From contig NZ_FNDD01000024.1 in NCBI RefSeq assembly GCF_900100015.1, positions 23,514 through 87,513 of the forward strand: a stretch of DNA of 64,000 nucleotides, read 5' to 3'. Of this stretch, positions 43,281 to 51,853 are shown piece by piece. Below the pieces are notes generated by a model. That model made no database searches, had not been told where the DNA came from, and was given only the letters and a program-made list of their open reading frames with translations. Source of the stretch: Vibrio xiamenensis. GTDB taxonomy: Bacteria > Pseudomonadota > Gammaproteobacteria > Enterobacterales > Vibrionaceae. How positions within the stretch are numbered: the first letter of the stretch is position 1; every line of letters starts with the position of its first letter. Both the position numbers and the translations under genes were made by a program.

Positions 43281-43308
43281 AAAAAAGAGCGCTTAACGCG
43301 CTCTTTTA
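43281..43308 (-). terminator. Intrinsic terminator after the DUF2884 gene
   Basis: AAAAGAGCGC / GCGCTCTTTT hairpin with T-run on the minus strand. Confidence 0.8.
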
Positions 43309-43317
43309 TCTATTCGG

Positions 43318-44067
43318 CTAAATGGTGAATACCGGATAACCTTTTAGCTCTGGTATTTTCTCGTGCAACTGATGCTCTTTATCCGCAATATCATCCAGCG
43401 AATCACAGAAGTCATCACCTTGCTGTTTGAGCTCTTTACCGTGCTCTTGAACGCGCTTTTCAATCCGCGCTTTTAACTCGGTCATATTGTCAGTGAGTTC
43501 AGTCAGATTCAAACCACCGTCTTTTTGCATTTTCTCCGACATCGCGGTAAATGCGCTGGTGATAAACTCTTTATTAAAAATCTCGCGTGCTTTGGCAAAA
43601 TCCTCAGTCCAAGAGCTCTTCATTGAACTGAATGTATCGGCTGGCAATATCAGATCGCCGTCTTTGTAATAACGCGACTCAATGTCTTGCCAAAAAGTTT
43701 TCATTGACGCTTTTACATCGTCAAACGCGTTAGGCGCATCAATGCTCTCAGCGACGTCATCAATCAGGTCGTTGACAAACGCTAGCCCATCATCGGCAAA
43801 TTGCTTCACTTTTGGCACATATTGATTGAGCTGTTCGCGGTATTCACTGATCGCAGCGCGCTGATCACTATCCAGTGGAATCGTTTCGCCGTGGATAATC
43901 AGATTATCTTGCGCATCAACGATGGCGGTATCGCCATTTTTGTGGTGAATTTCGAGCTGCTCACCATCAAGGTGCACTTCATTTTGGAGGTCCACTCGAC
44001 ATTGCGAGGCCCATGTTTGGCTACTCACTAACAGTAACGCGACGATGGAATACACTTTTTTCATCAT
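43318..44067 (-). CDS. YggN-like DUF2884 family periplasmic protein
   Basis: A 249-residue exported protein of unknown function. A signal peptide covers about residues 1-20 (MMKKVYSIVALLLVSSQTWA, cleavage before SQCRVDL). The rest is mainly acidic and helical. Two cysteines, one just after the signal (C23) and one near residue 220 (DDFCDSLDDI), could pair in the periplasm. The layout, Q-C-R-V-D-L at the start and E-L-K-G-Y-P near the end, is as in E. coli YggN. It is transcribed alone. Confidence 0.8.
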   Translation of the reverse strand: MMKKVYSIVALLLVSSQTWASQCRVDLQNEVHLDGEQLEIHHKNGDTAIVDAQDNLIIHGETIPLDSDQRAAISEYREQLNQYVPKVKQFADDGLAFVNDLIDDVAESIDAPNAFDDVKASMKTFWQDIESRYYKDGDLILPADTFSSMKSSWTEDFAKAREIFNKEFITSAFTAMSEKMQKDGGLNLTELTDNMTELKARIEKRVQEHGKELKQQGDDFCDSLDDIADKEHQLHEKIPELKGYPVFTI

Positions 44068-44169
44068 TGTTCAAACCAAAAGCAGAGTCATTCTTTGACT
44101 GATTTATTCTATAACCAATAAGTTACGGCTCACCTTAGCAGAAATGAGACAACTTAAGTTAACACGAGG

Positions 44170-44658
44170 TCAATCTATCGCATCGATTTCGTAACAAAAC
44201 GATTTTTCACCGACGATATAGATCGCTTCATCACCGATAGACTTATTAAATAATGCGGCTCCGAGCGGAGATTTCAAGGTCACCACTGTGACCATTTGCT
44301 GTTGATACTCAAATTTGAGCCCACCTGAACATGGGGCGAAAAATACCCAACTCAAGTTATCGTTATCATCAATAAGCCGAACTAAACTGCCTAATCTCAC
44401 GGTTTCTGAAGCCAGATGAATGGGCAACTGCTTAAACTGAGCAATCTCTTTTTCGCACTCTTGCACTCGCATCGCCTGACCGTGAGCCAAATAGGACGCT
44501 TCCAAAGCCAGAGTATCGTATTTATGTTCAGGCACAGTTTGTTCATTCGTCGCCGCATCGATTGCGCTATGTGCTGAGGCCACAGCAACTTGATGAGCCT
44601 TGGTAAGAATTTGCAGAATCTGCTCAAGCAATTGCTGCTTGTTGATAGGTTGCTTCAT
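44170..44658 (-). CDS. GreA/GreB-like transcription factor
   Basis: A 162-residue protein with the two-part layout of RNA polymerase secondary-channel factors. Two N-terminal helices (about 8-35 and 50-80) flank a turn with EQTVPEHKYDT, like the GreA coiled-coil tip with acidic residues. A C-terminal FKBP-like domain (about 88-162) has LGSLVRLIDDND and the typical LKSPLGAALFNKSIGDEA. It starts 4 bases after the dinB stop and is likely co-transcribed. Whether it stimulates transcript cleavage or modulates initiation is not known; it is not GreA, GreB or a plain Rnk. Confidence 0.75.
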   Translation of the reverse strand: MKQPINKQQLLEQILQILTKAHQVAVASAHSAIDAATNEQTVPEHKYDTLALEASYLAHGQAMRVQECEKEIAQFKQLPIHLASETVRLGSLVRLIDDNDNLSWVFFAPCSGGLKFEYQQQMVTVVTLKSPLGAALFNKSIGDEAIYIVGEKSFCYEIDAID

Positions 44659-44662
44659 AAGG

Positions 44663-45736
44663 TTATTGATCAAAAAAACTCAGTTGGCGGCTTTGTTGTT
44701 CGGGTTTTAGCATAACATTGAGTCCAAGTAATCGAATTTCTCGCCCTTTTTGCCTTTTTAATACATCAGCCAACAACTGCTTGAAATCCTCGAGTTCCAG
44801 TTCAGCATGACCATGCTCAATAGTGGTCAGCTGAAAGTCGGCGAATTTAACTTTAATGCCTTGTTTGATGATTTCGCGTTCAGGGTAACCACGCTCAAGC
44901 CGAGCACGTAACTCTGGAAACAACTTCTGCTCAATCACTTCCCAACACTGCTCATAGGTGGCAATGTTTTGACTAAAGGTTCTTTCAACGCCAACCGACT
45001 TTCGCTCTCGCTCGACCACCACTTGACGGTTATCAATACCGTGACTGCGTTTCCACAGCGATTCGCCCAAGCGACCAAAGCGGCGCAGCAGTTCGATGTA
45101 ATTACTGTTTTTTACATCCTCACAATGAAAATATCCAGCTTGGTTGAGCTTTTCTAAACTCACTTTGCCGACCCCAGGAATTTTCTCAAGTGGCAATTTA
45201 TCGACCACCGCTTGTACTTGATCCGGTGGAATGACGCATTGCCCATTGGGCTTATTAATATCCGAGGCCACTTTGGCTAAAAACTTAATCGGCGCCACTC
45301 CCGCTGATGCCGTGAGATGTAATTCTTGCCAAATATCACGCCGAATCGCCTCGGCTATTAAGGTTGCCGAACCTTGGCATAGCGTCGACTCGGTCACATC
45401 GAGATATGCCTCATCTAGTGAAAGCGGCTCAATAAGCGAAGTATAGCGAGAGAAGATTTCACGAATCTGAGCCGAGACACTTTTGTAAACCGACATTCTT
45501 CCTGGAATCACAGTGAGATTAGGACACAGCTGTAGAGCTCTAGCGGTTGGCATTGCGCTGCGCACACCGAATTCACGAGCTTGGTAGTTACAAGTGCTGA
45601 TGACGCCGCGCTGCTTCTCATTTCCGCCAACTGCTAACGGAATATTTCGATACTGAGGATTATCACGCATTTCAACCGCTGCGAAAAAGCAGTCCATATC
45701 GATATGAATGATTTTGCGAATCACGTCTTGGCTCAC
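44663..45736 (-). CDS. dinB: DNA polymerase IV
   Basis: Y-family translesion polymerase, SOS-induced. Catalytic residues are in IIHIDMDCFFAAVE and SLDEAYLDVT. The helix-hairpin-helix PGVGKVSLEKL and the C-terminal QLSFFD clamp-binding motif are present. I chose the GTG at 45736 (V-S-Q-D-V-I-R-K), giving 357 residues, close to the family start; an ATG upstream would overlap the LexA box. A GTG at 45724 is also possible. A LexA operator lies 14 bases upstream. Confidence 0.93.
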   Translation of the reverse strand: MSQDVIRKIIHIDMDCFFAAVEMRDNPQYRNIPLAVGGNEKQRGVISTCNYQAREFGVRSAMPTARALQLCPNLTVIPGRMSVYKSVSAQIREIFSRYTSLIEPLSLDEAYLDVTESTLCQGSATLIAEAIRRDIWQELHLTASAGVAPIKFLAKVASDINKPNGQCVIPPDQVQAVVDKLPLEKIPGVGKVSLEKLNQAGYFHCEDVKNSNYIELLRRFGRLGESLWKRSHGIDNRQVVVERERKSVGVERTFSQNIATYEQCWEVIEQKLFPELRARLERGYPEREIIKQGIKVKFADFQLTTIEHGHAELELEDFKQLLADVLKRQKGREIRLLGLNVMLKPEQQSRQLSFFDQ

Positions 45737-45749
45737 GAGGCTATCTTTA

Positions 45750-45765
45750 CTGTATAAAAAACCAG
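45750..45765 (-). promoter_or_regulatory. LexA box of dinB
   Basis: CTGTATAAAAAACCAG has the CTG-N10-CAG form; on the minus strand it reads CTGG, eight bases, ACAG. It overlaps the -10 region (TATACT/TATACA), so LexA would block transcription. Confidence 0.7.
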
Positions 45766-45868
45766 TATATGATATACAATAACTGCGCGAAATAGACAAT
45801 ACTGTTTATAAATAAGTTCTTTCTTACCCTCAGATTACACCTTGTTGCAGAATTCATCATTCAAACAC

Positions 45869-45896
45869 AAAAAAGCCCGCGACACAGCGCGGGCTA
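45869..45896 (-). terminator. Intrinsic terminator after nqrM
   Basis: AGCCCGCG / CGCGGGCT stem with six-base loop, followed by TTTTT on the minus strand. It closes the nqr-apbE-nqrM region. Confidence 0.85.
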
Positions 45897-45925
45897 GAGC
45901 ATTATGGAGTGGCATCACAAGGCAA

Positions 45926-46159
45926 TTACGCGATGCGATCTTTTTCCCAAGCTGCCAATTTTTCAGCACGCGCGGCTTCTCGAGCCTCACGTTTCTTACG
46001 TGCATCACAAGGTTCAGGGCAGTTACATACTTTTTCGATACCCACAGCGCCTAATCCGCCGCAGCTACCTTTGACCACTTTTTTCTGAAAGATATAACCG
46101 ACTGCCATGGCAGCAATCACTATCACAAACACAGCAAAGGTAATTAGAAATGTATTCAT
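45926..46159 (-). CDS. nqrM: (Na+)-NQR maturation protein NqrM
   Basis: Small membrane protein needed to mature Na+-NQR, probably by delivering iron for the Cys4 site of NqrD/NqrE. It has 77 residues. One N-terminal transmembrane helix (about 4-24) is followed by a soluble tail with C33, C45, C47 and C51. The motif GSCGGLGAVGIEKVCNCPEPC is typical. It follows apbE after 36 bases and ends at a terminator. Confidence 0.95.
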   Translation of the reverse strand: MNTFLITFAVFVIVIAAMAVGYIFQKKVVKGSCGGLGAVGIEKVCNCPEPCDARKKREAREAARAEKLAAWEKDRIA

Positions 46160-46195
46160 ACGACACGCTCTCTGCTTAATTAATTTAATTCTAGG

Positions 46196-47200
46196 CTACT
46201 TCTTGATATACGGCTTGTATGCTTCAGAAGCAATTTCTTTAAAGCCATCGTCGGTTTTAACAATCATAAATACTGGAATATTATGTTGATTCGCGACTTC
46301 AATGCCTTTCACTTCACCCAGCACCATCAAACCTGTCGCGAGGCCATCAGCCGTCATACAAGATTTATCCAGTACCGTGACAGACACGACTTTGTGAGCA
46401 ATCGGATAACCGGTATCTGGGTCAATGATGTGCGAATAACGAATGCCATCACGCTCAAAGTAGTTACGATAATCACCGGAGGTGGCAATTGCCATATCCC
46501 CTGGTTCAATGATCTCTTGAATACTGCGCTCATCAACCGTTGGTTTTTCTATCGCGATACGCCATGGTACACCATCTTTATTGATACCTTTAAGGCGAAT
46601 TTCACCGCCGACTTCAACCATGTAGTTTTTAATCCCTTGTGAAGCGATGTAATCCGCGACCACATCAACGCCCCACCCTTTGGCAATGGTCGATAAATCC
46701 ACATACAAATGCGGTAAATCTTTGGATAGCTTATTACCTTCTACTTTTAGGTGTTGGATACCGATGTTGGCTTTACGCTCGGCAAGCTCTTGCTTGCTTG
46801 GCACCACATCTCGGCGCGCCTCTGGCCCAAAGCCCCATAGATTAACCAAGGGCCCAACCGTGACATCCAGCTTACCTAAAGTCAGCTTATTCAAACGGAT
46901 GGCTTCTTTTACCACGGTCGCAGTTTGCGTAGAGACTTCGAACGGCTCTGTTCCTTGGTATTGATTAAAGCGACTTAACTCGGAGTCTTTGCGATAGGTC
47001 GACATCTGATCGTTGACCTGTTCTAGTAATCGGTCGATCTCTTGATGCAATTTGTCAGACGACGGAGCACCTTGCTCAGTTAAATATTTTACGTTGTAGG
47101 TGGTTCCCATCGTTGGACCACTTAGATGCACCTGTTCTGGCGCTTTTTCACAGCCGGCCAAAATGATCAGAGAAGCGAATGCAACAAGCCATTTTTTCAC
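46196..47200 (-). CDS. apbE: FAD:protein FMN transferase (ApbE)
   Basis: Membrane-anchored periplasmic enzyme that attaches FMN from FAD to Thr in NqrB and NqrC. I start at the GTG at 47200 (MKKWLVAF), with GGGAG upstream; the earlier frame has no signal. The lipobox L-A-G-C ends at C17. The FAD-binding DLSTIAKGWGVDVVADYI and YYNG-like SGDYRNYFERDG segments are present; GPTMGTTYNV starts the fold. It has 334 residues. The gene sits downstream of nqrF after a hairpin, and its acceptors are in the same operon. Confidence 0.95.
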   Translation of the reverse strand: MKKWLVAFASLIILAGCEKAPEQVHLSGPTMGTTYNVKYLTEQGAPSSDKLHQEIDRLLEQVNDQMSTYRKDSELSRFNQYQGTEPFEVSTQTATVVKEAIRLNKLTLGKLDVTVGPLVNLWGFGPEARRDVVPSKQELAERKANIGIQHLKVEGNKLSKDLPHLYVDLSTIAKGWGVDVVADYIASQGIKNYMVEVGGEIRLKGINKDGVPWRIAIEKPTVDERSIQEIIEPGDMAIATSGDYRNYFERDGIRYSHIIDPDTGYPIAHKVVSVTVLDKSCMTADGLATGLMVLGEVKGIEVANQHNIPVFMIVKTDDGFKEIASEAYKPYIKK

Positions 47201-47280
47201 TTGCTTGACTCCCGTAGTAATGAAAAGTAGGTATAGCGATAGCCACTTTGAAATGCGCATAGCTATCGCAATACTGACTC

Positions 47281-47314
47281 AAAAAAGAATGGCTGACTCC
47301 GAAGAGCCAGCCAT
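47281..47314 (-). terminator. Terminator-like hairpin after nqrF
   Basis: ATGGCTGGCTC / GAGTCAGCCAT imperfect stem, with TCTTTTTT after it on the minus strand. Partial termination could lower apbE expression relative to the structural nqr genes. Confidence 0.65.
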
Positions 47315-47335
47315 AGTATCGACCACTATGAAGGA

Positions 47336-48559
47336 TTAACCACCAAAGTCATCGAGTAGGATGTTTTCGTCTTCAACACCAAGATCTTTAAGCATGCCGA
47401 TAACCGCAGCATTCATCATTGGTGGACCACACATGTAGTACTCACAATCTTCAGGCGCTTCGTGATCCCTTAGATAGTTTTCGTACAATACGTTGTGAAT
47501 AAAGCCGGTGTAACCGTCCCAATTATCTTCTGGTAGTGGATCAGACAGTGCACAGAACCACTCAAAGTTTTCGTTTTCTGCTTGCAGCATATCGAAATCT
47601 TCAACGTAGAACATTTCACGTTTAGAACGCGCACCGTACCAGAACGACATCTTACGTTTTGACTTCAAGCGCTTAAGCTGGTCAAAGATGTGCGAACGCA
47701 TAGGAGCCATACCTGCACCACCACCGATGAAGACCATTTCTGCATCCGTATCTTTGGCGAAGAACTCACCAAACGGACCAGAGATAGTACACTTATCACC
47801 TGGTTTCAGTGACCAAATGTACGAAGACATTTGACCTGGTGGTACGTCTGGGTTGTTTGGCGGCGGCGTAGCGATACGCACGTTAAGCATGATGATGCCA
47901 AACTCTTCAGGGTAGTTAGCCATCGAGTATGCACGGATGATGTCTTCATCCACTTTTGACTCGTAACGGAACAAGTTGAACTTATCCCAGTCTTCACGGA
48001 ATTTCTCCGGAACGTCGTAGTCAGCATACTTAATGTGGTGAGCTGGAGCTTCAATCTGAATGTAACCACCAGCACGGAAAGGTACTGATTCGCCATCTGG
48101 AATTTGCAGCTTAAGCTCTTTGATGAAGGTTGCTTTGTTATCATTAGAGATAACTTCACATTCCCACTTCTTCACACCAAAGATTTCTTCTGGCAATTCG
48201 ATTTCCATGTCATTTTTCATTGCAACTTGACATGATAAACGCTCACCTTCACGTGCTTCACCTTTAGTAATATGGTCAAGCTCAGTTGGAAGGATGTCAC
48301 CACCACCAGATTTAATTTTCACGCGGCACTGACCACAAGAGCCACCACCACCACAAGCAGACGATACGAAAACACCAGCGCCCGCAAGAGCACCAAGAAG
48401 CTTACCGCCTGGTTGAGTTACGATCGCTTTATCAGGATCGCCATTGATAGATATTGTAATGTCACCTGTTGGTACCAGCTTAGATTTAGCGAATAGAATC
48501 ACTAAAACTAACACTAGAACAATCAGAGTAAACATCACTACACCAAGAATAATGTCCAT
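47336..48559 (-). CDS. nqrF: Na+-NQR subunit F
   Basis: Electron entry subunit: oxidises NADH with FAD and passes electrons through a 2Fe-2S cluster. It has 407 residues. An N-terminal membrane helix (about 3-24) is followed by a ferredoxin domain with C69, C75, C78 and C110, an FAD domain (RAYSMANYPEE) and an NADH domain (FIGGGAGMAPMRSH, YMCGPPMMNAAV). Last structural gene of nqrABCDEF, 33 bases after nqrE. Confidence 0.98.
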   Translation of the reverse strand: MDIILGVVMFTLIVLVLVLVILFAKSKLVPTGDITISINGDPDKAIVTQPGGKLLGALAGAGVFVSSACGGGGSCGQCRVKIKSGGGDILPTELDHITKGEAREGERLSCQVAMKNDMEIELPEEIFGVKKWECEVISNDNKATFIKELKLQIPDGESVPFRAGGYIQIEAPAHHIKYADYDVPEKFREDWDKFNLFRYESKVDEDIIRAYSMANYPEEFGIIMLNVRIATPPPNNPDVPPGQMSSYIWSLKPGDKCTISGPFGEFFAKDTDAEMVFIGGGAGMAPMRSHIFDQLKRLKSKRKMSFWYGARSKREMFYVEDFDMLQAENENFEWFCALSDPLPEDNWDGYTGFIHNVLYENYLRDHEAPEDCEYYMCGPPMMNAAVIGMLKDLGVEDENILLDDFGG

Positions 48560-48592
48560 TGACTATTCCTTTATTGTTGCGGTTTACCCGAC

Positions 48593-49189
48593 TTACAGTT
48601 GAACACCAGAGAAAGACATAAAGCCTAACGCCATTAGACCGGCTGTGATAAAGGTAATACCTAAACCACGCAGACCCGGAGGCACGTCAGAATACTTCAT
48701 TTTCTCGCGGATACCTGCAAGCGCTACGATAGCCAGCATCCAGCCTAACCCTGAACCAAAGCCATAAACGATCGATTCTCCGAAGTTGTAATCGCGTTGT
48801 ACCATGAAAGATACGCCGCCGAAGATCGCACAGTTTACTGTGATCAAAGGTAAGAAGATGCCTAGGGCGTTGTACAAAGGTGGGAAGAAGCGATCCAAGA
48901 TCATTTCTAGAATTTGTACAAGTGCCGCAATAACACCGATAAAGGTAATAAAGTTTAGGAAGCTCAGATCGACATCTGGGCTAATCGCACCTGGTTTTAG
49001 CACCAAGTTGTAAACTAAGTTGTTTACCGGTACAGAGATAGTCAATACCACTGTAACCGCGATACCTAGACCAAACGACGTTTTAACTTTCTTCGATACC
49101 GCTAGGAAAGTACACATCCCCAAGAAGAAAGAAAGCGCCATGTTTTCAATAAAAATCGATCTGACGAGCAGACTAATATAATGTTCCAT
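48593..49189 (-). CDS. nqrE: Na+-NQR subunit E
   Basis: Integral membrane subunit that with NqrD holds a buried iron site in the middle of the membrane. It has 198 residues and six membrane helices. The iron ligands C26 (FFLGMCTFL) and C120 (ITVNCAIFG) are at the V. cholerae positions. It starts 8 bases after nqrD. Confidence 0.98.
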   Translation of the reverse strand: MEHYISLLVRSIFIENMALSFFLGMCTFLAVSKKVKTSFGLGIAVTVVLTISVPVNNLVYNLVLKPGAISPDVDLSFLNFITFIGVIAALVQILEMILDRFFPPLYNALGIFLPLITVNCAIFGGVSFMVQRDYNFGESIVYGFGSGLGWMLAIVALAGIREKMKYSDVPPGLRGLGITFITAGLMALGFMSFSGVQL

Positions 49190-49197
49190 GACTTATG

Positions 49198-49830
49198 TTA
49201 CTCCTTCGCTTCTACTTGTTCAGGTTTGAACGTACGAATGATCCAAATCAAGAAGCCGATTAGGAAGAACGCTGAAGGCGCCAATAGCATCAGGCCGTTT
49301 GGTTGATACCAACCACCGTCTTTTACTAGCGGTAGAACTTCCATACCGAAAAGCTTGCCTGAACCAAGCAGCTCACGGAAAAAACCGACCGTAATCAGAA
49401 CAAAACCGTAACCTAGACCGTTAGCAATACCATCGATGAATGACGGTACTGGCGCCGATTTCATCGCATATGCTTCTGCGCGGCCCATAACGATACAGTT
49501 AGTAATGATCAAACCTACGAATACCGAAAGCTGTTTCGAAATATCGTACAGATACGCACGTAGGATTTGGTCAACCACGATTACCAATGAAGCGATGATC
49601 GCCATTTGCACGATAATACGTACGCTGCTTGGAATGTGGTTACGGATCAAAGAAACGAAGAAGTTAGACAATGCAGTAACAAACATTACTGCTAGCGTCA
49701 TAACAAACGCAGTTTCCAGTTTGGTTGTTACTGCCAATGCAGAACAAACACCAAGAACTTGAAGCGCGATTGGGTTGTTGTCCAATACTGGCGCTAAAAG
49801 GCTCTTTTTAAGACTTTTTGCACTAGACAT
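49198..49830 (-). CDS. nqrD: Na+-NQR subunit D
   Basis: Membrane subunit homologous to NqrE and inverted with respect to it. It has 210 residues. C29 (LGVCSALA) and C112 (ITNCIVMGRAEA) match the known iron ligands. Its ATG overlaps the nqrC stop by one base, a sign of coupled translation. Confidence 0.98.
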   Translation of the reverse strand: MSSAKSLKKSLLAPVLDNNPIALQVLGVCSALAVTTKLETAFVMTLAVMFVTALSNFFVSLIRNHIPSSVRIIVQMAIIASLVIVVDQILRAYLYDISKQLSVFVGLIITNCIVMGRAEAYAMKSAPVPSFIDGIANGLGYGFVLITVGFFRELLGSGKLFGMEVLPLVKDGGWYQPNGLMLLAPSAFFLIGFLIWIIRTFKPEQVEAKE

Positions 49831-50615
49831 TAGTTCAGACCTCCGTCACTAACGTGTGCTAGGAATGGGCCATAACCCAAATCACCTAACCAGAAATCAA
49901 ATTGGTGCTGCACGCCGTTACTTGTCAATGTTGCGCCAGATAGTGCGTCAACACCGTGTTCAGAGCCTTCAGGAGCGCCACCTTTAACCACTTTGATTGC
50001 AGGCTTGTGATTGTCGTCATATAGCTTCTTGCCAACGAACTGAGAGCGCCATTTCGGGTTCTCAACTTCGCCGCCAAGTCCTGGAGTTTCGCCTTGCTCG
50101 TAGTAGATGATGCCGTCAACGGTATTGCCGTCGGTTTCAACTGCAACGAAAGCGTACATCATAGACCACAGACCATTACCGTGAATTGGCAAGATTAAAC
50201 GGCTAACGTCGTCACCTTGTTTCACTAGGTAAACCAAACCGTAGTTAGCACGGTTAATGATTTTCGCTGGATCTTGCTCTGCGTTTAGCTTGGTTGATTC
50301 ACTTGGCGTTTTTGATGCTGCACGTTGATCGTAATCAGCGGCAGATACGCCTTCAGCCGTTGCATCAACCAATTTACCGGTCGAGAAATCGACAAGCTTA
50401 GGCTCAATGAATTGCTTGTAAAGTTCTGGTACAGAGCCTTGTGCCATATCGACACCAGACACTTCCAAAATCTTCGATTGTTTATCCAATGCTGCATTGG
50501 TGACTTGCTTACTACGCAGGCCAACCGCCGCTGTTGACACGATGATTGAGCAAACCAAGCTCAAAGCGATAACAACAAACAGCGTCTTTTTAATGCTATC
50601 GTTATTACTTGCCAT
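49830..50615 (-). CDS. nqrC: Na+-NQR subunit C
   Basis: Carries one covalent FMN in the periplasm. I start at ATG 50615 (MASNNDSIKKTLFVV) with GGAGACT upstream, giving 261 residues; the start lies inside the end of nqrB (11-base overlap). An N-terminal membrane helix (about 9-30) precedes the soluble domain. The FMN motif SGATLTSNG places the flavinylated Thr at 229, the substrate of ApbE. Confidence 0.98.
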   Translation of the reverse strand: MASNNDSIKKTLFVVIALSLVCSIIVSTAAVGLRSKQVTNAALDKQSKILEVSGVDMAQGSVPELYKQFIEPKLVDFSTGKLVDATAEGVSAADYDQRAASKTPSESTKLNAEQDPAKIINRANYGLVYLVKQGDDVSRLILPIHGNGLWSMMYAFVAVETDGNTVDGIIYYEQGETPGLGGEVENPKWRSQFVGKKLYDDNHKPAIKVVKGGAPEGSEHGVDALSGATLTSNGVQHQFDFWLGDLGYGPFLAHVSDGGLN

Positions 50616-51849
50616 AGCGTGATAGTCTCCGTTTGATGTTCTTCTCAATGACAATATGGTCGAACAGTGGTGCAAATAGGTTCGAGAATAGAATCGCCAG
50701 CATCATACCCTCTGGGTAAGCTGGGTTCACAACACGAATCATGACACACATGCCACCAATCAAAATGCCATACCACCATTTACCGGTATTCGTAAACGAA
50801 GCCGATACAGGGTCTGTTGCCATGAAGAACATACCGAACGCGAAGCCACCTAGAACTAGGTGCCAGTGCCATGGCATGTTAAACATTGGGTTAGTATCAG
50901 AGCCAATCACATTGAACAGGGTTGAAACGACGATCATACCGATCATCACACCTGCGATAATGCGCCAAGACGCAATACCCATGTACACGATTAGCGCCGC
51001 ACCAATTAGCAATGCCAACGTTGATACTTCACCAATAGAACCTGGAATGTTACCTAGGAAGGCATCCATCCAAGTGATTGGCGAGCCAGTCACGTTGTTG
51101 ATCAAAGCACCGTTACCACCTTGCGCCCATTGGCTCAGAGCTGTTGCACCTGAGAAACCGTCAGCCGCTGTCCAAACAACATCACCAGAAATTTGCGCTG
51201 GGTATGCGAAGAACAAGAACGCACGGCCTGCCAAAGCAGGGTTTAGGAAGTTACGACCAGTACCACCAAAGATCTCTTTAGCTACAACCACACCAAAAGT
51301 AATACCTAAAGCGGCTTGCCATAGCGGTAGAGTCGGCGGAACGATCAACGCAAACAAGATTGAAGTTACGAAGAAACCTTCATTCACTTCATGCTTACGC
51401 ACCATACAGAACAACACTTCCCAGAAACCACCCACAATAAATACTGTGGCGTAGATAGGTAGGAAATAAGTTGCACCAAGTAGCATCTTACTGCCCCACC
51501 CTGCGTCAGCAGAAATGGTTCCGCCAATCGCTTCGGTTAGCCAGTAGTGCCAGTTGCCATCAATAACTTGAGGCAATGCGGCGCTGGTGTGGATATGAAC
51601 CAAAGCTGCAATGGCTTGACCACCAGCATTGTACATACCCCAAAACATGGCTGGGAAAACGGCCAACCAAACCATGATCATGATGCGTTTCAAATCGACG
51701 CTATCACGAACGTGTGAGCTTTTCTTTGTTACCAAGCCAGGAGTGTAGAATACTGTCGCAACAGCTTCATACAGAGCAAACCACTTTTCGTGTTTGCCGC
51801 CTGGTTCAAAATGATGCTCGACATCTTCAAGAAACTTCTTAAGGCCCAT
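50605..51849 (-). CDS. nqrB: Na+-NQR subunit B
   Basis: Largest membrane subunit, with a covalent FMN and riboflavin, and the main candidate for Na+ translocation. I start at ATG 51849 (MGLKKFLEDVEHHFEPGG), giving 414 residues; an in-frame upstream extension overlaps nqrA. The flavinylation site SGATALSQ puts Thr at position 236, the same number as in V. cholerae. There are about ten membrane helices. It starts 4 bases after nqrA. Confidence 0.98.
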   Translation of the reverse strand: MGLKKFLEDVEHHFEPGGKHEKWFALYEAVATVFYTPGLVTKKSSHVRDSVDLKRIMIMVWLAVFPAMFWGMYNAGGQAIAALVHIHTSAALPQVIDGNWHYWLTEAIGGTISADAGWGSKMLLGATYFLPIYATVFIVGGFWEVLFCMVRKHEVNEGFFVTSILFALIVPPTLPLWQAALGITFGVVVAKEIFGGTGRNFLNPALAGRAFLFFAYPAQISGDVVWTAADGFSGATALSQWAQGGNGALINNVTGSPITWMDAFLGNIPGSIGEVSTLALLIGAALIVYMGIASWRIIAGVMIGMIVVSTLFNVIGSDTNPMFNMPWHWHLVLGGFAFGMFFMATDPVSASFTNTGKWWYGILIGGMCVMIRVVNPAYPEGMMLAILFSNLFAPLFDHIVIEKNIKRRLSRYGK

Positions 51850-51853
51850 GAAA

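Noticed and set aside
50741..51454. Plus-strand ORF of 237 residues opposite nqrB
   Set aside because: Pro/Ile-rich shadow of a membrane protein gene; no start signal.
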